From Cystobacter ferrugineus (lineage in GTDB: Bacteria; Myxococcota; Myxococcia; Myxococcales; Myxococcaceae), in contig NZ_MPIN01000002.1 of the NCBI RefSeq assembly GCF_001887355.1, positions 310,001 through 374,000 of the forward strand: 64,000 nucleotides of DNA, in the 5' to 3' direction. Each line of letters opens with the position of its first letter. Within the stretch, counting starts at the first letter, position 1. Shown here one piece after another: positions 50,701 through 58,959 of this stretch. The translations under genes were made by a program, and so were the position numbers. Below the pieces are notes generated by a model. That model made no database searches, was not told the origin of the DNA, and saw nothing but the letters and a program-made list of their open reading frames with translations.

Positions 50701-53053
50701 TCATGAGCTCGCACTGGGCCCACGCGAGCCGCACCTGGAAGGCCAGCGCGGCGTCCGTCTCCCACGGGTCCCCGGGAATGAGCGAGAAGGCCTTCGTGAA
50801 ATAGGAGATGGCGGGGCGATGCGCGATGGAGGCCTTGGCCTTCATGCCCGCCTCGGCGTTCAGCCTCGCGAGGTGGTGACGCTCCGAGGGCTCGTGGATG
50901 AGCTCCACCGCGTCGTTGAGCTGGCTCACCACGTCGAAGAGCTTCTGGCGCAGCTCCTCCGGCGAGAGGCTGGCGAGCAGCGTCCGGCCGATGCTCAGGT
51001 GGATGGCCTTCCGCTCCTCCGCGGAGAGGAGGGCATGGGCCGCCTGGTGGATGCGATCATGCAGGAAGCGGAGCTGCTCCGGGCCGTCGCGCATCAACAG
51101 GCCTTCCTGCAGCGCGGGGCCGAGTCCCCGCTCCACCGTGTCCTCGCCTTGCCTCCCCGACAGGGAGTTGAGCATCGCGAGGGAGAAGGTGTTGCCCACG
51201 CACGCGGCCAGGCTCAGCAGGCGTTGGACCCACGTGGGAAGCTGACGCAGCCTGGCCACCATGAAGTCGACGACGTTGTCCGAATAGCCCTTGGCCTGGA
51301 CGCGCTCGGCGTCCCACTGCCAGGTGTCCTGGGGCGTGCGGGTGAGCAGGCCGTCGTGGTCGAGCGTCAGCAGGAGCTGGTTGATGAAGAACGGGTTGCC
51401 GCCCGTCTTCTCGCGCACCAGCGCCGACAGGGGAACGACGAGCTCCGGACGCGCTCCGGGCAGCGCATCCGTGACGAGCTGCTGGACCTGCTCCACGCTC
51501 AGTGGCTCGAGCCGGAGGTCGGTCACCCGGGCGCCTGACTTGCGCGCCGTGTCCACCGTCAGCATCAGCGGATGCGCGGGCGTGACTTCGTTGTCCCGGT
51601 AGGCCCCGAGCAACAGCAGGGGCGGCGTCTCCGGGTGGGTGAGCAGGTGTTGGAGGAGCTGGAGGCTGGCCAGGTCCGCCCACTGCAAGTCATCCAGGAA
51701 GAGCACCAGGGGGTGCTCCGGCGTGGCGAAGACACCGAGGAACTGGCGGAACACCCGCCTGAAGCGGTTCTGCGCCTCGGTGAGCGTCAGCTCCTGGACC
51801 GGGGGCTGCCGGCCCACGATGCGCTCCAACTGGGGGACGAGCTCCACCACTACCTGGCCATTCTCCGCCCAGGCCTCCTGGAGACGCTCTCGCCACCGGG
51901 CCAGCTCCTCGTCGCTGCCCGCCAACAACTGCTGCACGAGCCCGCGGAGCGCCTGGGCCAGCGTCGCGTAGGGGATGTCGCGCTGGAACTGCTCGAACTT
52001 CCCGCTCAGGAAGAACCCACGCTGCTGCACCACCGGCTTGTGCAGCTCCCGCACCACCGAGGACTTGCCGATGCCGGAGTAGCCATGCACCAGCAGGAGC
52101 TCCGCCGCTCCTCCCTGTACGACGCGCTCGAACCCCCGCAGCAGCGTGGAGACGTGCGCCTCGCGCCCATAGAGCCGCTGCGGCAACTGGAAGCGTTGGG
52201 GGAGATCCTGGATGCCCAGGGGGAATGCCTCGAGCGCTCCGTCGAGGCACTTCTCCAGGTCGATCCGCAGCCCCTCGGCGCTCTGGTAGCGCTCCTCGGC
52301 CGTCTTGGCCAACAGCTTGAGCACGACGGCCGAGACGGCGGGCGGCACGGCGGGGACGAGCTCGTGGGGAGGCTTCGGGCGCTGGGCGATGTGGGCGTGG
52401 AACCACTCGAGTGCGTCCCGCCCATGGAAGGGGCGGATTCCGGTGAGCAGCTCGTAGAACGTGACCCCGAGCGAATAGAAGTCCGTGCGGTAGTCCACCT
52501 GGCGGTTCATCCGCCCGGTCTGCTCGGGCGACATGTACGCGAGTGTCCCCTCGATGAGGGGGGCGGGGGCCGCCTCCAGGTGCTCCACCCGTTGGAGCGT
52601 GGCCACCCCGAAGTCGACGAGGCGGGCACCGCCCTCGGGCTCGGCGATGATGTTGGCGGGCTTGATGTCCTTGTGGATGACGCCGTGGCGGTGGACCTGC
52701 GCGAGGGTCGAGGCCAGCGACAGGGCCAGCTCCAGGAACCGGGGCACCGCCATGGGCTGGCCCACGAACTCGGACAGGGGCTCGCCCCGCAGCCGCTCCA
52801 TGAGGATCATGGGACGGCCGAGCAGATCCTCCTGCGAATAGGCGCGGACCACTCCGCCCACCTCGCGCAGCCGCTGCAGGATGCCGAACTCCCGGCGGTA
52901 GCGCTCGCGCTCGCGCAGGCTCGGGGATTGGACGGCGGGGGTCTTGATGATGACCGGCAGGCCATCCGACTCACGCACCGCGTGGAAGAGCACGCTCGCG
53001 CTGGTCGTGCGCAACGTGCCGAGAAACTTGTACCCTGGGATGTCGAGCATCAT
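47768..53053 (-). CDS. Giant hybrid Ser/Thr kinase / AAA ATPase / GAF / histidine kinase
   Basis: 1761 residues. A Ser/Thr protein kinase fills residues 1-270, with the catalytic loop HKDIKPANII (HKD in place of HRD, D near 131) and VDFG. An AAA_16-type ATPase follows, Walker A GYSGIGKSS near 324-332, and then a long helical TPR-like region (about 600-1280). A GAF domain lies near 1285-1440, then a coiled coil and the histidine-kinase part: phosphoacceptor box VLHNVGNVLTS (His near 1508) and an ATPase with DNGMGIAPEARERLF and GHGFGLHSSA. The start MMLDIPGYKF begins the kinase fold; it could also be one codon later. This trifunctional layout is known from myxobacteria and cyanobacteria. No response regulator is adjacent. 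Confidence 0.92.
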   Translation of the reverse strand: MMLDIPGYKFLGTLRTTSASVLFHAVRESDGLPVIIKTPAVQSPSLRERERYRREFGILQRLREVGGVVRAYSQEDLLGRPMILMERLRGEPLSEFVGQPMAVPRFLELALSLASTLAQVHRHGVIHKDIKPANIIAEPEGGARLVDFGVATLQRVEHLEAAPAPLIEGTLAYMSPEQTGRMNRQVDYRTDFYSLGVTFYELLTGIRPFHGRDALEWFHAHIAQRPKPPHELVPAVPPAVSAVVLKLLAKTAEERYQSAEGLRIDLEKCLDGALEAFPLGIQDLPQRFQLPQRLYGREAHVSTLLRGFERVVQGGAAELLLVHGYSGIGKSSVVRELHKPVVQQRGFFLSGKFEQFQRDIPYATLAQALRGLVQQLLAGSDEELARWRERLQEAWAENGQVVVELVPQLERIVGRQPPVQELTLTEAQNRFRRVFRQFLGVFATPEHPLVLFLDDLQWADLASLQLLQHLLTHPETPPLLLLGAYRDNEVTPAHPLMLTVDTARKSGARVTDLRLEPLSVEQVQQLVTDALPGARPELVVPLSALVREKTGGNPFFINQLLLTLDHDGLLTRTPQDTWQWDAERVQAKGYSDNVVDFMVARLRQLPTWVQRLLSLAACVGNTFSLAMLNSLSGRQGEDTVERGLGPALQEGLLMRDGPEQLRFLHDRIHQAAHALLSAEERKAIHLSIGRTLLASLSPEELRQKLFDVVSQLNDAVELIHEPSERHHLARLNAEAGMKAKASIAHRPAISYFTKAFSLIPGDPWETDAALAFQVRLAWAQCELMTGNPAEAGRLVESLLARAPTRADTVATYLLLSELYVGMARMKEANTCILECLALLGMPLPAAPSAQEARAAYEEVRALLAERPLQSLDALPRMTDPDMKLAMNALLYLFSSSFFTDPHLLIINLSQMVALTLRHGFTEAALSGFSWLGVMAGSHFNHYREGYALGLLARQHLERHELSSQRAKVLFSLQFISYWAQPLAVTHQLVLEGFQHAVQQGEFYVACYCGSSCVINRLAMGNHLDDVYQETVVRGDFAHRTGVADARDMIRLHQRYVQQLRGHSRSFDTLSGEDFDEQAFEASLVSSRNGPRSTYWLTKMKSRFMCGAYEEALEAANQVAGYIWVMRGSINILDFNLYRALTLAATCEREATEAREKTLEAIQRHHEQLAAWADSCPETFRAPERMVFAELSRLTGRLDDAVLAYEDAIRSARDNGFTQNTGIAAELAANFWRARRATTTALSFARDARAAYQQWGALGKVRHLEAQWPGLEPSWTDAEGTTTSTTNSTQLDALTVVKAQQAVSKEIVLERLATTLLRVAIENAGAQRGALLLPDGDSLSVAAMSGGQPEDSAVLIGTQGTPQELPWTLIGYVKRTHEHVHIDDAAQPHPFSSDDYLRGHEARSLLCLPLMRQDVFCGALYLENNLATNAFNPERLALLSHLASQAAISIENARLYEHVQRGEAALRRANDALEQRVEERTRALKEAQAQLVDTAREVGMSEVASNVLHNVGNVLTSAVINVEMLRRAVGDSRVSRVKQLSAMILEHREDLADFFTGDSRGRQIPDYLAELSEELLREQEKLLGDVEEMGRNIEHIRAIVQVQQTYAKTAVLTVECDLAQLVDDALRIQMASLKRHGITITRELPVLPKVQADKHKVLQILINLISNAKHALDVLPESQRRLHVRLSTQGRKARIEVVDNGMGIAPEARERLFTHGFTTRKNGHGFGLHSSALAAQMLGGQLTLESDGPGKGATATLELPLG

Positions 53054-53221
53054 GCGTCGGCGGGGGCGCTGACACGCTTGGGCGCAACCATCATGAGGGG
53101 TGTAACAGGGTCGGAGGGACTCCGTCATGCGCATCCACTTCGCCGCCTCGCTCCTGCCTGGTACCCGGACTGAGGGCATCTCCAGGGACAGACCCCGAGT
53201 TCAAACCGGTATGGTGCGGCC

Positions 53222-55018
53222 ATGACGCCTATCCGGTCAGAGGGACAGCGGTGGAGCGGGAGCCGATGGCTCACGCTGGGGGGGCCCGTGCTCGGACTTG
53301 GGTGCTGGAGCGCGTTGCTGGCCGCGAGGTGGGCCACGGGGTCCTTCCACGAGTTCCTCCTCGCCGAGACGCTCTTCCTGCTGGCGCCCCTCGTCCTCGT
53401 CCCGTTGGGCCTGCCGCTCACCGCCGTGCCCGTGCGCTCCGGACGCCCCTCGCGGCTGTTCACCCTGCTGGAGGTCCTGCCCCTACCGAGCGCCCTGGCG
53501 CTCGTGCCGGCGTTCGCCCTGGAGCTGCCCTGGCTGGCCCGGGTCGCGTTGGGTCTGCCCTATCTGCTCTTCACGCTCTGTGCCGCGCTGCATGGAGTGG
53601 TGCGGCTGGCCGGGCGCAGCGCGTTCCTCGTGGAGGAACTGGTCATCGACGTGGCCCTGCTGTGCCCGCTGGGGGGCGCGGTGTGGATGATGACCTGGTT
53701 GGGGGACTTCTCGCTCCTGGGCTTCCAGGGACTGTGGGTGCTGCTCACCGCCGTCCACTTCCACTTCGCCGGCTTCGGGTGCCTGCTCATCGCGGGGTTG
53801 CTCGGCCGGCTCCTCTGGTCGCGCCGGACGTGGGCCCCTCGGGCCTGGCGGCTCCATCCGGTGGTCGCCGTGGGGCTGATGGGGGCGTTTCCCCTGCTCG
53901 CCGCGGGCATCGCGGGCCAGCGCGCCCTCGAGGTGCTCGGCGTGTCGCTCTATGTGCTCCTGCTGCCCATGTTGGCGGGGCTCCTGCTCGTGGGGGCCGC
54001 GGGAGTGGACTCCAGGGGCGTGGGCCGCTGGTTGTTGGTGGGTTCGGGCCTCGCGGTGCTGGGCTCCACCACGCTCGCTGGCCTCTGGGGTCTCTTGCGC
54101 CCGAGCCCCGTGACCCTGCCCACCATGCTCCGCTTCCACGGCACGTTGAACGCGCTGGGCTTCGTGGGGCTCGGAGTGCTCGGCCTGCGCCTGCTGCACC
54201 CCGTCTCGCGCGCCAACCCGGCGGGGGTGGTGTTCAGCCGGTTGGGCTCCCGTGGGCGGACGGGTCCGCGCTTCTTCGAGCGCCTCGCGCCGCCGGACGG
54301 GCGGCGGCCCACGGGCCTGGTGGATGACTTCTCCGAGTACGCCCGTCCCGACTTCGACCCGCTCCGGCTGTCCCCGGAGGTGCGGCGCTTCTACGAGCAC
54401 ACCGCGGAGTACCGGTTGTGGGTCGTCCCGGATTGGAAGCCGGGCTTCCGGCTCGGTGGCCGGCTGTGGGGATGGTTCGCGCGGCGGGTGCAGCAGCTCG
54501 TCCTCCCGCATGACACGCACCTGCAACGCCATGGGGTGAAGGGCTCCATCGTCGCGGTGGATGACGGGGCGGACGGGCGCGAGCGCGTGCGCGGGTGGAT
54601 CCGCACCCATGTGAGCGATGGGAGCCCCATCTACGTGGCCGCGTACTCCAGCCATGTGGCCGGCGCGATGCGGTACATGAACATCGCGTTCCCGCTGCCC
54701 TTCTCCAACATGACGAGCATCCTGCGGATCGACCATGACGCCCCGGGAGGCACGGGGCTCAAGCTCACCTCGTGCGCGAGCGAGGACGCGCCGGGCGGGG
54801 ACCAGGGGGTGTACCTGGCCCATCGGCTGCTCGCGCTGCGGCTGCCCCTCAACGAGACCATCTGGGTGTGGAGCGCCGAGGGCACGCCGCGCACGGAGCC
54901 TCCCTGCGACGAGCCGGCGGTGGTGCTGCGCGCCCGGCACGAGATGTGGTTCTTCGGAAGGAAGTACCTGGAGCTGCACTACTTCATCGAGCGCCTCGCC
55001 GGGGCCGGACCGGGGTAG
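53222..55018 (+). CDS. YndJ-like multi-pass membrane protein with a soluble C-terminal domain
   Basis: 598 residues. The N-terminal 330 residues have about nine hydrophobic segments, with FHEFLLAETLFLLAPLVLVPLG and VHFHFAGFGCLLIAGLLG typical of the YndJ family of unknown function. The C-terminal 270 residues form a soluble domain (FEHLA-like FFERLAPPDGRR, EYARPDFDPLRLSPEVRRFYEHT). The ATG at 53222 has no clear ribosome-binding site. It is divergent from the giant kinase gene and converges with the next gene. Confidence 0.82.
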   Translation: MTPIRSEGQRWSGSRWLTLGGPVLGLGCWSALLAARWATGSFHEFLLAETLFLLAPLVLVPLGLPLTAVPVRSGRPSRLFTLLEVLPLPSALALVPAFALELPWLARVALGLPYLLFTLCAALHGVVRLAGRSAFLVEELVIDVALLCPLGGAVWMMTWLGDFSLLGFQGLWVLLTAVHFHFAGFGCLLIAGLLGRLLWSRRTWAPRAWRLHPVVAVGLMGAFPLLAAGIAGQRALEVLGVSLYVLLLPMLAGLLLVGAAGVDSRGVGRWLLVGSGLAVLGSTTLAGLWGLLRPSPVTLPTMLRFHGTLNALGFVGLGVLGLRLLHPVSRANPAGVVFSRLGSRGRTGPRFFERLAPPDGRRPTGLVDDFSEYARPDFDPLRLSPEVRRFYEHTAEYRLWVVPDWKPGFRLGGRLWGWFARRVQQLVLPHDTHLQRHGVKGSIVAVDDGADGRERVRGWIRTHVSDGSPIYVAAYSSHVAGAMRYMNIAFPLPFSNMTSILRIDHDAPGGTGLKLTSCASEDAPGGDQGVYLAHRLLALRLPLNETIWVWSAEGTPRTEPPCDEPAVVLRARHEMWFFGRKYLELHYFIERLAGAGPG

Positions 55019-55024
55019 GGCGGC

Positions 55025-55768
55025 TCAGAAGTCGAAGGTCGCGAGCGCCTGCGCCACCACACCGGTGGGGGCGGAGCCGCGCGGCGAGCTCCAACCCACC
55101 AGGCCCTGCAACTGGAAGCCCTTCCACACGTAGGACGCGGTCGGGCCGACCACCAGGCCGAAGGGGCGCCCCTCGTCCTCGGGCGTCTTGAACTCGTCGA
55201 CGAGCTCCATGTGGACGCGCCCCTCCACGCCCGCGCGGAAGGAGGGGGTGAGCCGGTACGACGCGAGCGAGGACGCCTCGAAGTCCACGTCGCCCCGGTG
55301 GCCCAGGCCCTTGCCGACGAGCACGTTTCCCGTCAGTCCCACGCGTCCGAGGGTCCTCCCGAACGCGAGCTTGGCATCCAGTTCGGAGCCCGTGGATTCC
55401 ATGCCCACCGCCCTGAAGCGCACGAAGGCCGTCAGGTTCACGGGCGCGACGGCCTCGGAGAGCAACTGCCAGCGCACGGAGGCCATGGGCGTGAACGAGC
55501 CTCCCTGCCATTGGGAGGAGACGCCCAGCGCGAGGTTCGTGACGGGAGACCACAGCAGCGACGCGCCCAGGCTCGTCACGGAGGAGTCCTCGCCATCGTC
55601 TGACTGCCCGAGTCCGCCCCCCGCGCTGACCCGCACGGTGCCCGCGTCAGGCACCGCGGCGGCCTCGGTGAGGAGCGTATCCCGCATGTTCCAGTCGTCT
55701 TCGGCGGCGTGAGCGAGCGTCGGGAGCCCCAGCACGAAGATCACAAACGTCCGCGAGATCGTCTTCAT
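55025..55768 (-). CDS. Probable outer-membrane beta-barrel protein
   Basis: 247 residues. A Sec signal peptide (TFVIFVLGLPTLAHA) leads to alternating strand-like segments (VTSLGASLLWSPVTNLALGVS, LDAKLAFGRTLGRVGLTGNVLV) and a terminal phenylalanine (ATFDF), the usual end of outer-membrane barrels. No known transport family is recognised. It is divergent from the ELWxxDGT repeat gene. Confidence 0.8.
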   Translation of the reverse strand: MKTISRTFVIFVLGLPTLAHAAEDDWNMRDTLLTEAAAVPDAGTVRVSAGGGLGQSDDGEDSSVTSLGASLLWSPVTNLALGVSSQWQGGSFTPMASVRWQLLSEAVAPVNLTAFVRFRAVGMESTGSELDAKLAFGRTLGRVGLTGNVLVGKGLGHRGDVDFEASSLASYRLTPSFRAGVEGRVHMELVDEFKTPEDEGRPFGLVVGPTASYVWKGFQLQGLVGWSSPRGSAPTGVVAQALATFDF

Positions 55769-55987
55769 TCAGTATGAAAGCGCTCATTGCCCCGTGGCGG
55801 ACAAGATGGGTGGAACCACGCAGGCGAGGATTGTTCATTCGCGAGCACCTCGTCGAACCCGGCGGGTGTCCCAGGCCGTCGAAGGGAATGGGTCTCCAAG
55901 CAGGCGAGCGGGGCTGTCCCATGGGAGCACTTGGCGCAAGGCTTGACGCATCCCACCCTTGCCTCCCAGGCAGCGGAGGGGTGGAGC

Positions 55988-57502
55988 ATGGCGATGTGGC
56001 GTGAAGGAATGGGGTTGTTCCTCCTGGCATTTGGTGTGGGTTGTGGCGGTCCACTTCCGGAGGAGGGGGCTGAGGTCGCGACGGGGGAAGTGTCCACCGC
56101 GCTCCTCTGCCTTCCGGACGAGGCGAGCACCCAGCGGGTGCGCACCATCCTTCCTCCCACCGATTATCCTCCTCGCCTGGCGCCAGTCCCCGCGTCCTTC
56201 GTGGAGTTCGGTGGCCAGCTCTACTTCGCCGTGAACGACGAGGCGGGCCGCGGGGCCCTGTGGAAGAGCGACGGCACGGAGGCGGGCACGGTCGCGGTGA
56301 AGGAGTTCCCGGTCACCGAGGGCAGCTTCATTCCCTCGGTGCGCGGCCTCACGGCCCTGCCGTCCCTGCTCTTCTTCCAGGCGGCGGATGCCGACCACGG
56401 GTCGGAGTTGTGGGTGAGCGACGGGACGAGCGGCGGAACGCGGGTGTTGAAGGATTTGACGCCCGGAGTGGAGGGCTCGAGCCTGTCGCACCTGACGGGG
56501 CTGGAAAACCGGCTCGTCTTCTTCCGGGATGAGGTGGACCCGGAGTCCTCGTCGTCGCGCGCCGAGCTGTGGTCGTCGGATGGCACCGAGGCGGGCACGG
56601 TGCGGGTGCGCGACTTCGCCACGGGGACCGAGGTGAGCAACCTGGCGGGCCGGTTGGGCGGCGCGCTGCTCTTCTTCGTCCGGGACACGTCGGGCACGGC
56701 GCTGTGGCGGACGGACGGCACGGCGGGGGGGACGGTCCGCCTGATGCGCCTGGATGCCGGACCCGACAGCGCGTACGCCAGCGAGCTGCGCATCTCCGGC
56801 GAACTCGCCTTCTTCTCCTTGCGCGAACCGACCAATGACACCGAGGTGTGGAAGACGGACGGCACGGCGGCCGGGACGGTGCGTCTGAAGACCTATGGCC
56901 CCTCGCGCGGTGTGCGCCTGCTCGACATGCTGGGCTCCTACCTGTACCTGACGACGACCTCGTACAGCACCCAGTACATGGTCCTCAACCGCCTTCCGGT
57001 GGCGGGGGGTGACTCCACGAGCATCTTCACCTTCCCCAACCCCTACGCGAGCCAGGGTGAGGCGTTTCCGTATGTGGATGCCGTCAGCGTCGCCCCCCAG
57101 GGCACGAAGATCTTCTTCTCCATCTACATTGGCAGCTCGGGCCCCGCGCCCCGGGACACGCAGCTCTGGGTGACGGATGGAACGGCCTCGGGCACGACGC
57201 TGTTGCGCCAGCCGCTGAGCCTGTCGGACGAGTACGGCTCACCCGTCTATGCCGTGAGCGACAATCTCGCCTTCTTCAGCGCCTTCGAGCAGGAGTCCGC
57301 GGGCATCGAGCCCTGGGTGACGGACGGCACGCCCGGGGGCACGCGGCGGCTGGAGGACATCCATCCCGTCAACAGTTCCTACCCGCGGGACTTCTTCCGC
57401 ATGGGGGCGCGCGTCTTCTTCAGTGCCTTCGACGAGACCCAGGCCGGCCAGTTGTGGTCCACCACCCTGCGCGATGCGTGCGTGGCCCCGGTGCGCGAAT
57501 AG
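55988..57502 (+). CDS. Secreted protein with seven ELWxxDGTxxGT repeats
   Basis: 504 residues. The N-terminus has a lipoprotein-like signal (GLFLLAFGVGCGG). Seven repeats of the hyalin-type ELWxxDGTxxGT motif follow, for example LWKSDGTEAGT, LWVSDGTSGGT, VWKTDGTAAGT and PWVTDGTPGGT, which together suggest a beta-propeller. Such proteins are frequent on myxobacterial surfaces; their role is not known. GGTGGAG precedes the ATG at 55988. A terminator follows. Confidence 0.88.
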   Translation: MAMWREGMGLFLLAFGVGCGGPLPEEGAEVATGEVSTALLCLPDEASTQRVRTILPPTDYPPRLAPVPASFVEFGGQLYFAVNDEAGRGALWKSDGTEAGTVAVKEFPVTEGSFIPSVRGLTALPSLLFFQAADADHGSELWVSDGTSGGTRVLKDLTPGVEGSSLSHLTGLENRLVFFRDEVDPESSSSRAELWSSDGTEAGTVRVRDFATGTEVSNLAGRLGGALLFFVRDTSGTALWRTDGTAGGTVRLMRLDAGPDSAYASELRISGELAFFSLREPTNDTEVWKTDGTAAGTVRLKTYGPSRGVRLLDMLGSYLYLTTTSYSTQYMVLNRLPVAGGDSTSIFTFPNPYASQGEAFPYVDAVSVAPQGTKIFFSIYIGSSGPAPRDTQLWVTDGTASGTTLLRQPLSLSDEYGSPVYAVSDNLAFFSAFEQESAGIEPWVTDGTPGGTRRLEDIHPVNSSYPRDFFRMGARVFFSAFDETQAGQLWSTTLRDACVAPVRE

Positions 57503-57509
57503 AAAAGGG

Positions 57510-57545
57510 GAGGGGGCCCACACCCGGGACGGTCTGGGCCCCCTC
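57510..57545. terminator. Bidirectional terminator between the repeat protein and rsgA
   Basis: A perfect 11-bp inverted repeat, GAGGGGGCCCA (57510-57520) and TGGGCCCCCTC (57535-57545), has a 14-base loop. It is preceded by AAAA on the + strand, which becomes a T-run for the convergent minus-strand gene. Confidence 0.8.
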
Positions 57546-57559
57546 GTCCGTATTCGTCC

Positions 57560-58648
57560 TCAGTCCCCTCGCCGCTTGGAGCGTGAGCGCTCCCAGCCGG
57601 CCTGGGTGAGGCTCTTCACGTGGCGGTGGTGCTCGCGCCGCGCGGCGGCGTCCGACTGACGGGCGTGGTAGGCCTGCTCGCGCCGCAGCTTCTCGAAGCT
57701 CTCGAGCCGCTCCCCGTCGAGCCCTCCCTCGTCCACGGCGGCACGCACCGCGCACCGCGGCTCTCCCCGGTGCGTGCAGTCCCGGAAGTGGCAGTGGGCG
57801 GCCAGCGCCACGATGTCCGCGAACGCCTGGCCGAGCCCCTCTTCTTCTCCTCCCCACAACCCGAGCTCGCGCATCCCGGGCCCATCGATGAGCAGCCCGC
57901 CGTGCGGCAGGAGGAACAGCTCGCGGTGGGTGGTGGTGTGGCGGCCCTTGTCGTCCTCGGACCGCACGGCCTGGGTGGCCAGACGCTCCTCGCCCAGCAG
58001 GTGGTTGACGAGGGTGGACTTGCCCACGCCCGAGGAGCCGAGCAGCGCTCCCGTGGCCGCGGTGGGCAGGTGGGCGCGCAGTGCCTCGAGGCCCTCTCCG
58101 GTGTGGGCGCTCAACGCGAGCACGGTGACTCCGGGGGCGAGCGCCTCGATCTCGCGGACGCGCTCGGCCACTTGGGGCTCGAGGTCCGCCTTGCTGAGGA
58201 CGACCACGGGCGAGGCCCCACTGCTCCACGCCAGGGTGAGCGCCCGCTCGATGCGGCGGGGGTTGAAGTTGCCATCCAACCCCGTCACGAGGAACACCAC
58301 GTCGAGGTTCGCGGCGATGAGCTGCCCCTCGTGCTCGCTGTCCGCTTCACGCCGCATGAGGACGCCGCGGCGCGGGAGCACCTCGTGGATCAGGGCCTCG
58401 CCCGGGCCGGAGGGGGTTTGCAGCGCCACCCAGTCCCCGACGGTGGGCAGGGCCTGGACGCCGGAGGCATGGTGGAGGAGCCGTCCCGAGGGGCGCGCGA
58501 GCAGGCGATGCTCGGAGGTCTGGACGGTGAGCAGCCCGCGCTCCTGGCGCACGACGCGGCCGGGGACGAGGGGCAGGGAAGAGCTACCGAGGATGAGGGA
58601 GAACGTATGGGCGAGGGATGGACCCCAGCCGAGGGATTCGAGGAACAC
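57560..58648 (-). CDS. rsgA: Ribosome small-subunit biogenesis GTPase RsgA
   Basis: 362 residues. It has the circularly permuted GTPase order: G4 (VLSKAD), then G1/P-loop GSSGVGKSTLVNHLL, then G3 (IDGPGMRELG). An OB-fold precedes it (VQTSEHRLLARPSGRLLHH) and a zinc site follows (C-HCHFRDCTHRGEPRC). RsgA releases maturation factors from the 30S subunit. The GTG at 58648 with GGAG 9 bases upstream was chosen since the frame beyond it is not like the family. It converges with the repeat protein gene. Confidence 0.9.
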   Translation of the reverse strand: MFLESLGWGPSLAHTFSLILGSSSLPLVPGRVVRQERGLLTVQTSEHRLLARPSGRLLHHASGVQALPTVGDWVALQTPSGPGEALIHEVLPRRGVLMRREADSEHEGQLIAANLDVVFLVTGLDGNFNPRRIERALTLAWSSGASPVVVLSKADLEPQVAERVREIEALAPGVTVLALSAHTGEGLEALRAHLPTAATGALLGSSGVGKSTLVNHLLGEERLATQAVRSEDDKGRHTTTHRELFLLPHGGLLIDGPGMRELGLWGGEEEGLGQAFADIVALAAHCHFRDCTHRGEPRCAVRAAVDEGGLDGERLESFEKLRREQAYHARQSDAAARREHHRHVKSLTQAGWERSRSKRRGD

Positions 58649-58959
58649 GGTGAAGGACTCCGGGCAGAACGGTGCCTGCGGCGCACCTGAGGACTCGAGG
58701 GCACCCAGCAAGGAGCGGGACCGCGCTGCGTCGGACCTTCGGGGCCTACTCGGCGGCCCGCGCCCCCTGGGCGAACAGGACAGCGACCGCGACAAGATCA
58801 AGGGCGGCGTTCATGGTTGCCTCCAGGAGGTACATGGGGCGGCGTCCATCGCCCCCCATGGGGTTCAACATACCGTGGGCGGACCTCCCTTGCGAGACCC
58901 CGCGCTCATGGCCTCCCCGGCTGGGGAGGCATGCGCGTGGCGGGAGGCGCCCTGGGTTC
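58649..58959. other. Gap with a possible micro-gene
   Basis: 311 bases lie between the start of rsgA and the end of the DUF4340 gene, both on the minus strand. The region contains the micro-open frame at 58746-58814 and, before it, several in-frame methionine codons. Apart from that I see no terminator hairpin with a T-run and no RNA gene. Confidence 0.4.
58746..58814 (-). CDS. Possible 22-residue hydrophobic micro-protein upstream of rsgA
   Basis: ATG at 58814 is preceded by CTGGAGGCAACC, a strong ribosome-binding site with 6-base spacing. The frame encodes MNAALDLVAVAVLFAQGARA plus AE and a TAG. It is short and hydrophobic, and could be a leader peptide or a small membrane protein. It could also be chance in this GC-rich sequence. 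A longer start in the same frame (58835) exists. Confidence 0.35.
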   Translation of the reverse strand: MNAALDLVAVAVLFAQGARAAE

